Assembly (NCBI GenBank): GCA_047606825.1
Contig: JASGDY010000042.1
Coordinates: 1 to 40,868 of the forward strand
Source: Rhizosphaericola sp047606825
GTDB lineage: Bacteria; Bacteroidota; Bacteroidia; Chitinophagales; Chitinophagaceae
Length of the DNA: 40,868 bases
Reading direction: 5' to 3'
Part shown: in pieces, positions 8,164 to 16,514 of the stretch
How the letters are laid out: the number at the start of each line of letters is the position of its first letter
Numbering within the stretch: the stretch's first letter is position 1
Program-made: the position numbers and the translations under genes
Notes under the pieces: generated by a model
What the model saw: only the letters and a program-made list of their open reading frames with translations
Database searches by the model: none
Told to the model about the DNA's origin: nothing

Positions 8164-9357
8164 TTAAATCACCCCCAGTGCCTTCCCTACTTTTTCGAAC
8201 GCGGCAATCGCCTTGTCCAAATGTGCCTGCGTATGTGCGGCGGACAACTGGACACGTATGCGTGCCTTTCCCTTGGGGACGACCGGATAGAAGAAGCCGA
8301 TGACATACACGCCCTCGTCCATCAGTCTGTCTGCCATTTCTTGGGAAAGTTTGGCATCGTACAGCATCACTGGGACAATCGCCGCGTCGCCGTCGGGAAT
8401 GTCAAAACCTTTTGCCTTCATGTTTTTGCGGAAATAATCCGCGTTCCACATCACTTTGTCGCGGAGCGAGGTGTCCTTGGTCAACATATCCAATACGTGG
8501 GTCGCCGCACCGACGATGCCCGGTGCGAGGGAGTTGGAAAACAGGTAAGGACGCGAACGCTGGCGCAGCATGTCGATGATTTCTTTTCTGCCGGAGGTAA
8601 ATCCGCCCATCGCGCCGCCAAGTGCCTTGCCCAGCGTTGAGGTGATGATGTCCACGCGTCCGATGACGCCGTTGGCTTCATGCGTACCGCGACCTGTCTT
8701 GCCGATAAAGCCCGTCGCGTGCGAATCATCGACCATGACCAGTGCATCGTATTTATCGGCGAGGTCACAGACTCCTTTGATGTTGGCGACGATGCCGTCC
8801 ATGGAAAATACGCCGTCCGTAACGATGATTTTGAAACGGTGTTTTTTCTCCGAAGCCGCTTTCAGTTGCGTTTCGAGGTCGTCCATGTTGTTGTTTTTAT
8901 AGCGGTAGCGCGCCGCCTTGCACAAGCGCACGCCATCGATGATGGACGCGTGGTTCAGTTCGTCCGAGATGATGGCGTCCTCTTCGGTAAACAAGGGTTC
9001 GAACACGCCGCCGTTGGCATCAAAGGCCGCAGCGTACAATATCGTGTCCTCCATGCCGAGGAAGTCGGATATTTTCTGTTCCAGGCTTTTGTGGATGTCC
9101 TGCGTGCCGCAGATGAAACGCACCGAAGACATGCCGTAGCCATGCGTGTCCATGATGTCCTGCGCTGCCTTGACGACTTCGGGATCGTTGGACAGTCCCA
9201 GATAGTTGTTGGCACAGAAATTCAACAGTTTTTTGCCGTTGGCTTCTATCTCCGCACTTTGGGAAGACGTGATGATGCGTTCCGTTTTATATAGGCCATC
9301 TTCCTTGATTTGTGCAAGTGCATTTTGCAGATGGTTCAAAAAAGTTCCGTTGAGCAT
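8164..9357 (-). CDS. kbl: Glycine C-acetyltransferase (2-amino-3-ketobutyrate CoA ligase)
   Basis: A 397-residue PLP enzyme of the alpha-oxoamine synthase family. It cleaves 2-amino-3-ketobutyrate with CoA to glycine and acetyl-CoA. The PLP lysine is Lys244 in TSTLGKALGG, the same number as in E. coli Kbl. The substrate loop NYLGLSNDP, the HASIIDG motif and DDSHATGF are all present. Length is normal. It precedes tdh on the same strand, so the two form a threonine-to-glycine pathway. A TATTTTTG box lies 18-25 bases upstream of the ATG. BioF and serine palmitoyltransferase are relatives, but sequence and context favour Kbl. Confidence 0.94.
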   Translation of the reverse strand: MLNGTFLNHLQNALAQIKEDGLYKTERIITSSQSAEIEANGKKLLNFCANNYLGLSNDPEVVKAAQDIMDTHGYGMSSVRFICGTQDIHKSLEQKISDFLGMEDTILYAAAFDANGGVFEPLFTEEDAIISDELNHASIIDGVRLCKAARYRYKNNNMDDLETQLKAASEKKHRFKIIVTDGVFSMDGIVANIKGVCDLADKYDALVMVDDSHATGFIGKTGRGTHEANGVIGRVDIITSTLGKALGGAMGGFTSGRKEIIDMLRQRSRPYLFSNSLAPGIVGAATHVLDMLTKDTSLRDKVMWNADYFRKNMKAKGFDIPDGDAAIVPVMLYDAKLSQEMADRLMDEGVYVIGFFYPVVPKGKARIRVQLSAAHTQAHLDKAIAAFEKVGKALGVI

Positions 9358-9374
9358 TGTGGTTGTATTTTGGG

Positions 9375-9382
9375 CAAAAATA
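9375..9382 (-). promoter_or_regulatory. Candidate -7 box (TATTTTTG) before kbl
   Basis: The sequence matches the Bacteroidota TAnnTTTG -7 consensus exactly, with a predicted start about 10 bases before the kbl ATG. I see no clear TTG at the expected -33 distance. Confidence 0.35.
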
Positions 9383-9495
9383 GGCGTTTGGGAGGATTAA
9401 TGTTTTAAATGGATTGCAAATTGACCGCGCTGTTTCCATGCAAACCATTGCGCTTTCGGCTTGTCCCACAAAACAATCCCTATTCAGGATATATA

Positions 9496-9992
9496 CAGGG
9501 CAAACGTATCTAAATTTCGATATTGAGAAAAGTCATCCGTTACTTTGTGTTGATACAAAGTAACCAGAACTACTCATATCAAAATGTTTTTTCATTGGAG
9601 TTCGTTAGGGCTACGCCGTTCAAGTCGTCCGGAGGCGAACTAAGCGAAGCGAATCACCAATACCGTTGAAAAAACATTGCACAATTGGCAATGCTGCGCA
9701 CCCCTCGGCTACGGCTGTTCAAACCCAGACCTGCGTTTACATTTTAAAGAACACCACGAGCGTTCTCAATACACCAAGAGCCCCGTCCGCAAACAGCGAA
9801 AAGGAGCGTTGGAGCGAGAGGTGTTTCCGGCGTGGGCTTCAACAGCTAAAAAGTTTCAACCACCACCGGAAATGTTCCGAAGCGGAAACACGACTGCTGC
9901 GTAGCATTCGCCTTTTGCGGACTTGACTTTTTTGCCACTTTTTTTGTCAAGAAAAAAAGTGGGGCATTATTAATCTAGATGCGTTTGCCCTG
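9496..9992. mobile_element. Non-autonomous TIR element, MITE-like, about 497 bp
   Basis: The ends are inverted copies of one another: CAGGGCAAACGTATCTA (from 9496) and CAGGGCAAACGCATCTA (complement, ending 9992), with one difference in 17. Just inside the left end is a perfect 10-bp hairpin at 9539-9564 (GTTACTTTGT / ACAAAGTAAC). Near the right end is an 11-bp hairpin at 9935-9962 (CCACTTTTTTT / AAAAAAAGTGG). Between them one plus-strand frame is open from 9554 to about 9906 except for one TAA at 9641. It begins YKVTRTTHIKMFFHWSSLG and contains CAPLGYGCSNPDLRLHFKEH. It matches no family I know, and no transposase is encoded. The element fills most of the 774-base kbl-galK gap; 9993-10131 is the galK leader. 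Confidence 0.6.
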
Positions 9993-10117
9993 AGTAGAAA
10001 TACACGAATGGTTGCTATATTCGCGTATTGGCTTTGCTGGACGTTGTTGCGAGGCTGATTTTTTCCTTTTAAATTGTACTTCAAACAAATATAAACATTA
10101 CATTTACCCCCGAAAAA

Positions 10118-10135
10118 ATGAACGATAAGCCATGA
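10118..10135 (+). other. Five-codon leader reading frame overlapping galK start
   Basis: ATG AAC GAT AAG CCA TGA encodes MNDKP. Its stop overlaps the galK start as ATGA (10132-10135). It follows an A-rich stretch (CGAAAAA). If translated, it would couple ribosome termination to galK initiation. It may also be chance. Confidence 0.3.
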
Positions 10136-11292
10136 CAGACAAACCCATTATCGAAAAGATAAAACAGGTATTCAGTGAAAAATTTTCCGGAGAACCGCTT
10201 ATTGTCCGCTCTCCCGGCCGCATCAACCTCATCGGCGAGCATACCGACTACAACAAAGGATTTGTATTGCCCGCGGCGATTGACAAGGCAATCTATTTTG
10301 CGTTCTCTGCGAGGGAAGACGACGGTATCGAACTGGTGTCGATAGATTTCAACACTTCCCATTCGTCCAACGTAAAGGAACTGGCCAAGACGAAAAAATG
10401 GCCGGACTACATCTTGGGTGTCGTGGACCAGTTGCAAAAAAACGGCCATACGGTAAAAGGTTTCAACTGTGTCTTTGGCGGCGACATTCCTTTGGGCGCA
10501 GGTCTCTCCTCCTCTGCCGCATTGGAAAACGGCATTGGCCTTGGTCTGAATGAAATCTTCCAACTCCACATCGACTCGATAACGCTCGTCAAACTCAGCC
10601 AAAACGCTGAAAACCAGTTTGTCGGCATGCAATGCGGCATCATGGACCAGTTTGCCAGCATGATGGGCAAAAAAGACCAGGTGATACGTCTGGACTGTGA
10701 TTCATTGGAATATGTCTATGAACCCATCGCCCTGAATGGCATGAAAATACTGTTGATTAACTCCAATGTACGTCATTCATTGGTTACATCGGAATACAAC
10801 ACGCGTCGCCAACAATGCGAAACTGGCGTGCGCATCTTGCTGGAACATGGTTTGCCAGTCGATAGCCTCCGCGACGCGACGATGGAAATGCTCGACCAAT
10901 ACGTCAAACCCGTTGACTCGATTGTTTACAACCGCTGTAAATACGTCGTGGAAGAAAAAGAACGCCTCTTGACTGGCTGTGAAGACTTGGAAAAAGGCGA
11001 CGTTGCCGCATTCGGACAGAAGATGTACCGCACACACGAAGGGCTGAGCAAAGAATACGAAGTAAGCTGTCCCGAACTCGATTACCTCGTCGATAGTGTC
11101 AAAGGCAATCCCAATGTCTTGGGCGCGCGCATGATGGGTGGCGGTTTTGGCGGTTGTACTATCAACATCATCAAGGAAGACGCCATCGAACGATTGATTG
11201 CGGAACTGAAACCGAAATATAAAGCGCATACGGGACTGGATTTGGATTATTACGTAGCGGTTATTTCGGATGGAACGGGTGTGGTGAGCTGA
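10132..11292 (+). CDS. galK: Galactokinase
   Basis: A 386-residue cytoplasmic GHMP kinase that phosphorylates galactose at C1 with ATP, the first step of the Leloir pathway. The galactokinase signature GRINLIGEHTDYNKGFVLP is at residues 29-47. The phosphate loop is GAGLSSSAALENG, and the third GHMP motif near the C-terminus is GARMMGGGFGGC. Length is typical of bacterial GalK. galT follows on the same strand after 212 bases that contain a perfect 22-bp palindrome. The ATG at 10132 gives the usual N-terminus; a tiny upstream frame overlaps it. Confidence 0.96.
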   Translation: MTDKPIIEKIKQVFSEKFSGEPLIVRSPGRINLIGEHTDYNKGFVLPAAIDKAIYFAFSAREDDGIELVSIDFNTSHSSNVKELAKTKKWPDYILGVVDQLQKNGHTVKGFNCVFGGDIPLGAGLSSSAALENGIGLGLNEIFQLHIDSITLVKLSQNAENQFVGMQCGIMDQFASMMGKKDQVIRLDCDSLEYVYEPIALNGMKILLINSNVRHSLVTSEYNTRRQQCETGVRILLEHGLPVDSLRDATMEMLDQYVKPVDSIVYNRCKYVVEEKERLLTGCEDLEKGDVAAFGQKMYRTHEGLSKEYEVSCPELDYLVDSVKGNPNVLGARMMGGGFGGCTINIIKEDAIERLIAELKPKYKAHTGLDLDYYVAVISDGTGVVS

Positions 11293-11361
11293 GTTTCAGG
11301 TTACAGGTAATCAGTGGTCAGTAAATAATTTGGCAGCATACTGGACAAAATGTATATTTAA

Positions 11362-11411
11362 AACCTCACCCCCGACCCCTCTCTTTTAGGAGAGGGGTCG
11401 GGGGTGAGGTT
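11362..11411. repeat. CCTCACCCCCGA palindrome, compact copy
   Basis: Perfect 22-base arms (11362-11383 and 11390-11411) surround the six-base loop TTTTAG. This is a one-hairpin form of the family; the longer copies have two inner hairpins. It lies in the galK-galT spacer and would be a very stable RNA hairpin in a shared transcript. No T-run follows, so a simple terminator is unlikely. Confidence 0.88.
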
Positions 11412-11504
11412 CAACAAAACGGTTTCAATACATTAATTAATTTATCCATTGCTCAAGATATCAACCAAAAAATTCCCAAATCTCAATTCATAATTCTCAA
11501 TTAA

Positions 11505-12545
11505 TTGTCCGTGCTAAACATAACAGAACAGCCGCACCGTCGGCTCAATCTTTTAACCAACGAATGGGTGCTCGTGTCACCGCACCGCGCCAAACGTCCC
11601 TGGAACGGTAAAGTGGAAAAAGCCGAACAGGCAGCACTGCCCGCGCACGACCCAAGCTGCTATCTCTGCGCTGGCAACCACCGCGCCGCAGGTGTCGTCA
11701 ATCCCGACTATCAAGGCACTTATGTTTTTGACAACGACTTTGCGGCATTGCTGTCCGACACACCCACGGAAACCGTGACCATCGGCAACCTTTTGCAGGC
11801 CAAGGGCGAAAGCGGTATCTGCAAAGTCATCATATTCAGCCCGAGGCACGACCAGACTTTGCCGCAACTGCCATTGGATGCCATTGAAAAAGTCGTGGAC
11901 ACCTGGGCGGACGCATTTCAGGAACTCTCCGAAAATCCCGCGATAAGATACATCCAGATATTTGAAAACAAAGGCGACATCATGGGGTGCAGCAATCCGC
12001 ATCCGCACGGACAGATATGGGCTTCGTCTTCCATACCGACCGAACTTGAAAAGGAATGCCACACCCAAAAAGACTATTTTGACAAAAACGGCAGGAGTCT
12101 GTTGTCGGATTATTTGGAATTGGAACTAAAGGAAAAATCCAGAGTCGTATTGGAAAACGACGATTTTGTCGCGCTGGTGCCTTTCTGGGCGGTATGGCCT
12201 TTTGAAACGATGATTGTCAGCAAACGACACGTCCAAACCATATTGGACTTCACTGATGCGGAAAGGAAATCTTTTGCCAATATCTTACAAAAATTAACGG
12301 CGAAATACGACAACCTTTTCCATGTGTCGTTTCCGTATTCGGCTGGTATGCACCAGGCTCCGGTCAACGACGGCGGGCATCCAGAATGGCATTGGCACAT
12401 GCACTTTTACCCACCGTTGCTGCGTTCTGCCACCGTCAAGAAATTCATGGTCGGCTATGAAATGTTGGCAAGTCCGCAACGCGACATCACGCCGGAAGTT
12501 GCGGCGGCACAGTTGTCGGCATTGAGCGCGGAGAGAACGTTTTGA
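11505..12545 (+). CDS. galT: Galactose-1-phosphate uridylyltransferase
   Basis: A 346-residue enzyme of the HIT superfamily. It exchanges UMP between UDP-glucose and galactose-1-phosphate, the second Leloir step. Zinc ligands Cys52 and Cys55 (CYLC) and His115 (PRHDQ) are present. The active-site motif is NPHPHGQIW at 164-172, with His168 as the probable UMP-carrying nucleophile. The block PHRRLNLLTNEWVLVSPHRA is typical. I take TTG at 11505 as the start because it aligns the N-terminus with E. coli GalT; GTG at 11511 is the alternative. Neither has a strong ribosome binding site. It follows galK and precedes the GH2 gene. Confidence 0.95.
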   Translation: MSVLNITEQPHRRLNLLTNEWVLVSPHRAKRPWNGKVEKAEQAALPAHDPSCYLCAGNHRAAGVVNPDYQGTYVFDNDFAALLSDTPTETVTIGNLLQAKGESGICKVIIFSPRHDQTLPQLPLDAIEKVVDTWADAFQELSENPAIRYIQIFENKGDIMGCSNPHPHGQIWASSSIPTELEKECHTQKDYFDKNGRSLLSDYLELELKEKSRVVLENDDFVALVPFWAVWPFETMIVSKRHVQTILDFTDAERKSFANILQKLTAKYDNLFHVSFPYSAGMHQAPVNDGGHPEWHWHMHFYPPLLRSATVKKFMVGYEMLASPQRDITPEVAAAQLSALSAERTF

Positions 12546-12570
12546 TTGTGGATATAATGCGAATCCACTG

Positions 12571-12670
12571 TTCGGGATTTGCAATCCCGAAGCCTTATCT
12601 GCGGATTTTGCCATCCGCATAGTGTGCATTGCAAATGCACGGATAGGCGTTCGAGATTGCAAATCCCGAA
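12571..12670. repeat. Modular TTTGCAA palindromes, complete set
   Basis: Four small palindromes lie in a row. They are TTCGGGATTTGCAATCCCGAA (12571-12591), then GCGGATTTTGCCATCCGC (12601-12618), GTGCATTGCAAATGCAC (12624-12640) and TTCGAGATTGCAAATCCCGA plus one base (12650-12670). Each has a different stem around a TTTGCAA-like centre. The first and last are inverted copies, so the whole block is also an inverted repeat. The gap 12546-12870 holds this block, the variant at 12765 and the GH2 leader. Confidence 0.85.
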
Positions 12671-12764
12671 CAGCGGTAGCTGTCTTCTAGGCAATGGATT
12701 TTACCAATAATCACGAATGCAAATAGTGAAAACGGCTGAGGTGTTCCTTCTCTACCAATATACC

Positions 12765-12800
12765 GCTGTTCGGAATGTTCCGTAGGGCATCCCGAACAGC
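12765..12800. repeat. GTTCGG palindrome with alternative loop
   Basis: GCTGTTCGG pairs with CCGAACAGC, apart from a small internal mismatch, around the loop TTCCGTAGGG. The stem is that of the first TTTGCAA-family module, but the centre differs. A near relative is at 15318-15347. Confidence 0.7.
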
Positions 12801-12870
12801 AATAGGTTCAAATTTCATACATTCGGCGTTGAGTGTTTTTTCCTTTTACCTTTCTAAATTTTACATTTTA

Positions 12871-15285
12871 ATGGCAAAACGACTATCTTTTTTCTGTGGG
12901 TTGTTGGCAATCGTTGGCTTTGCGCAAGCGCAGACCACGCGGCAGAAAATCAATTTTGACGAAGGCTGGAAATTCCATCTGGGCAATGCGTCCAATCCGG
13001 CTTTGGATTTTAATTATGGCATTGCCAATCTTTTTTCCAAATCCGGTGAGGCGGGCAATACCGCGATATCCGAAAAGTTTGACGAGACAGGCTGGGAAAC
13101 CGTCAACCTGCCCCACGACTGGGTGGTCGGCCTGGCTTTCCAATATGTCAAAAACGAAGACCTCGACGCGCACGGCTACCGACCCGTCGGCGGACTGTTT
13201 CCGCAAAACAGTATCGGCTGGTACCGCAAGACATTTACCATCAATCCTGCGGATTCCGGAGGGCGTTATCTTTTGCAGTTTGACGGTATTTATCGCGACA
13301 GTAAGGTTTGGATAAATGGTTATTATCTCGGTGGCAATTTCAGTGGTTATGTGCCGTCCTACTACGACATTTCCGATTTTATCCAATATGGCAAAAAGAA
13401 CACCTTGGTCGTCCGTGCCGACGCGACGCAGTACGAAGGTTGGTTTTACGAAGGTGCAGGCATCTACCGCCACGCTTGGCTCAACCATATTGACGAGGTG
13501 CATATCAAGCCCGAAGGCGGTGTGTACGTCCATAGTGCCGTCGCCGACAACGAAGCGAAAGTCTATGTGGAAACGACCGTGCAGAACAAAAGTCTTTCCG
13601 ACAAAAATATTTCCGTAACGACGATTCTGACAGACCGGAACGGCAAGGCGATTGCCCAATCGAAGCCCATTCCAATCAAACTCCATATTGATGCGGAAAA
13701 CACGGTCACGCAAGAATTGCAGATTGCCAGTCCGACGCTTTGGGAAGTTGACAATCCCTATCTGTACCGTGCGGTTGCGGTCGTGAGCGACGGCGACAAG
13801 ATATTGGACAGCGTCAAAGTGCGCTTTGGCGTGCGCAGTTTCCGCTTTGACAGCAAGGAGGGTTTTTTCCTGAATGGAAAACCGTTGAAACTGCAAGGCG
13901 TCTGCAACCACCAAGACCACGCGGGTGTTGGCTCGGCATTGCCCGATTACCTCCAATATTACCGCATCGGCTTGTTGAAAGAAATGGGCGCGAATGCCTA
14001 CCGCACCACGCACAATCCACCGACACCCGAACTGCTTGATGCTTGCGACAGTTTGGGCATGTTGGTATTTGACGAGACGCGCCTATTGACCAGCGGCAAC
14101 GAATATGCGTCGCAACTGCAAAACCTTGTGCTGCGCGACCGCAACCATGCCAGCATTTTCCTTTGGGGCATCGGCAACGAGGAGCACCACAACCAATACA
14201 ACAGCATCGGCAAAAGGGTTGCGCTCAACCAGATGAACCTGATTCGTTCGCTGGACACGACGCGCGGCATCACCCACGCAGCCGACATGGGCAACTATTT
14301 TTCGGGCGTGAATGAAGTGATTCCGATACGCGGCTTCAACTACCACCTCAAGGATATCGACGCGTACCACCGCGACCATCCCGATCAGCCGGTGTTTGGC
14401 ACGGAGATGGCGAGCACGGTTTCGACGCGCGGCATCTATGTCAAGGACACAGTCAATTGTTACGTGCCCGACTATGATAGTTGCTATCCGGCGTGGGCTT
14501 CGACGGCCGAACAATGGTGGACGCTTGCCGCCGACCGCAAATGGTATATGGGCGGTTTTGTCTGGACGGGATTTGACTATCGGGGCGAACCGACACCGTA
14601 CCAATGGCCCAATATCAATTCGCATTTCGGCGTGATGGACGTCTGCGGCTTTCCCAAAACGGTTTACTATTACTATCAATCCTGGTGGAGCAAAAAAGAC
14701 GTGCTGCATATCGCACCGCACTGGAACTGGAAAGGCGAAGAAGGCAAAAACAAACTTGTCTGGGTCAATTCCAATGCCGACAATGTGGAACTTTTTTTGA
14801 ACGGAAAAAGTCTGGGTAAAAAAACAATGCCACGCAACGGCCATCTCACTTGGAACGTCGCTTACCAACCTGGCACTTTGGAAGCCATCGGCTACAAAAA
14901 CGGCAAAAAAATAACCGCAAAAGTCGAAACGACCGGAGAGCCTTACCAGATAAGACTTTCGCCGTCCAAAACCACGCTCAACGCCGACGGTCAGGATGCC
15001 GTGGTCGTCAACGTTTCGGTACTGGACAGACAGGGACGCGAAGTCCCGAATGCCTATGATTTGATACATTTTGACGTGAAAAATTCGGATGCGCAGATTA
15101 TCGGTGTCGGCAACGGCGACCCGACAAGCCACGAGCCGGACAAATGCGATTCGGATAGTTGGCAAAGGCATTTGTTCAACGGAAAAGCACAATTGATTAT
15201 CCGCTCCGGGCATCAAAAAGGTAAATTGCAAGTGACCGGAACGAGTGGAGCATTGCAGGTGGGAAAGGTGGATATTGAGGAGTGA
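12871..15285 (+). CDS. GH2 beta-galactosidase-type glycosidase, secreted
   Basis: An 804-residue secreted enzyme of glycoside hydrolase family 2. The start at 12871 gives a clean signal peptide (MAKRLSFFCGLLAIVGFAQA); the frame is open further upstream but only through a palindromic repeat. Domain order is an N-terminal jelly roll (about 25-210), an immunoglobulin-like domain, and a TIM barrel (about 320-600). Acid/base Glu437 is in LWGIGNEEH and nucleophile Glu512 is in FGTEMAS. Beta-domains of the DUF4982/Big type follow. Beta-galactosidase is the most likely activity, given galK and galT immediately upstream; beta-glucuronidase or beta-mannosidase cannot be excluded. The leader has a TTTTCCTTTTACCTTT tract. 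Confidence 0.88.
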   Translation: MAKRLSFFCGLLAIVGFAQAQTTRQKINFDEGWKFHLGNASNPALDFNYGIANLFSKSGEAGNTAISEKFDETGWETVNLPHDWVVGLAFQYVKNEDLDAHGYRPVGGLFPQNSIGWYRKTFTINPADSGGRYLLQFDGIYRDSKVWINGYYLGGNFSGYVPSYYDISDFIQYGKKNTLVVRADATQYEGWFYEGAGIYRHAWLNHIDEVHIKPEGGVYVHSAVADNEAKVYVETTVQNKSLSDKNISVTTILTDRNGKAIAQSKPIPIKLHIDAENTVTQELQIASPTLWEVDNPYLYRAVAVVSDGDKILDSVKVRFGVRSFRFDSKEGFFLNGKPLKLQGVCNHQDHAGVGSALPDYLQYYRIGLLKEMGANAYRTTHNPPTPELLDACDSLGMLVFDETRLLTSGNEYASQLQNLVLRDRNHASIFLWGIGNEEHHNQYNSIGKRVALNQMNLIRSLDTTRGITHAADMGNYFSGVNEVIPIRGFNYHLKDIDAYHRDHPDQPVFGTEMASTVSTRGIYVKDTVNCYVPDYDSCYPAWASTAEQWWTLAADRKWYMGGFVWTGFDYRGEPTPYQWPNINSHFGVMDVCGFPKTVYYYYQSWWSKKDVLHIAPHWNWKGEEGKNKLVWVNSNADNVELFLNGKSLGKKTMPRNGHLTWNVAYQPGTLEAIGYKNGKKITAKVETTGEPYQIRLSPSKTTLNADGQDAVVVNVSVLDRQGREVPNAYDLIHFDVKNSDAQIIGVGNGDPTSHEPDKCDSDSWQRHLFNGKAQLIIRSGHQKGKLQVTGTSGALQVGKVDIEE

Positions 15286-15317
15286 GGTGTGAGGTAAACG
15301 GTTGGAGGTTTGCCGCT

Positions 15318-15418
15318 CTTCGGAATGTTCCGCAGGGCATTCCGAAGGGGCGATGAAGCGGATTTAAAATCCGTATTTATCAATAGTTCGGGATGCGCTA
15401 CGCTAACATCCCGAACAG
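15318..15418. repeat. Palindromic modules with variant loops
   Basis: Three hairpins occur in order. They are CTTCGGAATG-TTCCGCAGGG-CATTCCGAAG (15318-15347), GCGGATTTAAAATCCG (15358-15373) and GTTCGGGATG-CGCTACGCTAA-CATCCCGAAC (15388-15418, only the stem arms given here). The stems match TTTGCAA-family modules but the loops have been replaced. It lies in the 353-base GH2-GH16 gap. Confidence 0.7.
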
Positions 15419-15424
15419 CGGAAA

Positions 15425-15480
15425 AAACCTCACCCCCGACCCCTCTCCCAAGTGAGAGGGGGACGCGAAGCCTTAGGTGT
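15425..15480. repeat. CCTCACCCCCGA palindrome, truncated copy
   Basis: The left arm (CCTCACCCCCGACCCCTCTC) and the AAGTGAGAGGGG inner hairpin are present. The right outer arm is missing and the sequence passes directly into a TTTGCAA-family block at 15488. This is the one copy that lost its outer pairing. Confidence 0.7.
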
Positions 15481-15487
15481 CTCCGCT

Positions 15488-15596
15488 GTTCGGGATTTGC
15501 AATCCCGAACCCATATCAGCGGATTTGTAATTCGCAAAGTAAAAAATGTGCATTACAAATGCACGGATAAGGCGTTCGGGATTGCAAATCCCGAAC
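15488..15596. repeat. Modular TTTGCAA palindromes, complete set
   Basis: The module order is the same as at 12571. GTTCGGGATTTGCAATCCCG and its remaining three bases occupy 15488-15510. GCGGATTTGTAATTCGC (15519-15535), GTGCATTACAAATGCAC (15548-15564) and the inverted first module (15574-15596) follow. The block ends 42 bases before the GH16 start codon, so it is in or near that gene's leader. Confidence 0.85.
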
Positions 15597-15638
15597 AGCG
15601 ATAAAAGAACAATATATTTTTCTTTTAATTTCATTCAA

Positions 15639-16493
15639 ATGAGACTATACAAAAAGCTATCTTCTACTTTGTTATGCGCTATTGTTTTATTCAATAACGT
15701 TTCCGCGCAATCCGAGGAAAATCTCTACAAAAAAGACGGTTACAAACTCGTCTGGTCAGACGAATTTAACCAAGACGGCAAACTGTCGGACGCTGACTGG
15801 CAATACGAAAATGGCTTTGTCCGCAACGAAGAAACCCAATGGTACCAACCCGACGACGCTTTTTGCAAAAACGGAGTGCTTGTCATCGAAGGCCGCAAGG
15901 AAAAGAAAAACAATCCGAACTACGAACCGGGTAGCAAGGACTGGCGCAAAAAACGACCATCCATCCAATACACTTCCGCCAGCGTCAATACGAGCGGCAG
16001 ACATAGTTGGCAATATGGTCGCTTTACGATGCGTGCTCGTATCGACATCAGCGACGGCCTTTGGCCTGCCTGGTGGACGCTCGGCGTGGACAAACCCTGG
16101 CCCGCCAACGGCGAAATCGACATCATGGAATACTACCGCAAAAAAGTATTGGCCAACATCGCCTGCCTCGGTCCGCACCACAACGCCGAATGGTACAGCA
16201 ATACCAAAAATACCGATTCTCTCGGCGGCAAGAAATGGGCTAAAAAGTTCCACGTCTGGCGTATGGACTGGGACGAAAACAAAATCGCCCTCTACCTCGA
16301 CGACTTACTGATGAACGAAACGCCGCTAAGACAATTAGACAACAAGGACGGCAGCGGTTTTAACCCTTTCAGACAGCCGCACTACATGCTCCTCGACCTC
16401 GCCATGGAGGGCATGAACGGCGGCGCGCTTAACGACACAAAGTTTCCGAACAGGTTCGAGATTGATTATGTAAGGGTTTATCAAAAGGAGTAA
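15639..16493 (+). CDS. GH16 endo-beta-glycanase, secreted
   Basis: A 284-residue secreted beta-jelly-roll hydrolase of GH16. The start at 15639 gives a typical signal peptide (residues 1 to about 24, ending VSAQ); upstream in-frame codons run through a repeat. The catalytic motif GEIDIMEY has nucleophile Glu159, Asp161 and acid/base Glu164. It is close to the laminarinase / endo-beta-1,3(1,4)-glucanase type, but GH16 also contains galactanases and agarases. The position after galK, galT and GH2 makes a galactan substrate conceivable. The gene has no attached binding module. A tRNA gene on the other strand follows. Confidence 0.88.
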   Translation: MRLYKKLSSTLLCAIVLFNNVSAQSEENLYKKDGYKLVWSDEFNQDGKLSDADWQYENGFVRNEETQWYQPDDAFCKNGVLVIEGRKEKKNNPNYEPGSKDWRKKRPSIQYTSASVNTSGRHSWQYGRFTMRARIDISDGLWPAWWTLGVDKPWPANGEIDIMEYYRKKVLANIACLGPHHNAEWYSNTKNTDSLGGKKWAKKFHVWRMDWDENKIALYLDDLLMNETPLRQLDNKDGSGFNPFRQPHYMLLDLAMEGMNGGALNDTKFPNRFEIDYVRVYQKE

Positions 16494-16514
16494 TCCCACA
16501 AGTGGACTTACCCC

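Noticed and set aside
9666..9926. Short plus-strand open frames inside the TIR element as genes
   Set aside because: Two overlapping frames are open at once, starts are weak, no known domain appears, and the best frame is interrupted by TAA at 9641. The region is better described as a repeat element until tested.
12775..12870. Upstream extension of the GH2 protein
   Set aside because: The extension is encoded by a palindromic repeat and would place 32 residues in front of a clean signal peptide.
14083..15231. Long minus-strand frame opposite the GH2 gene
   Set aside because: Shadow of the GH2 coding strand; catalytic motifs are on the plus strand.
12571..15596. CRISPR array from regularly spaced palindromes
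   Set aside because: The units differ from one another, spacing is irregular, there are no unique spacers of constant length and no cas genes nearby.
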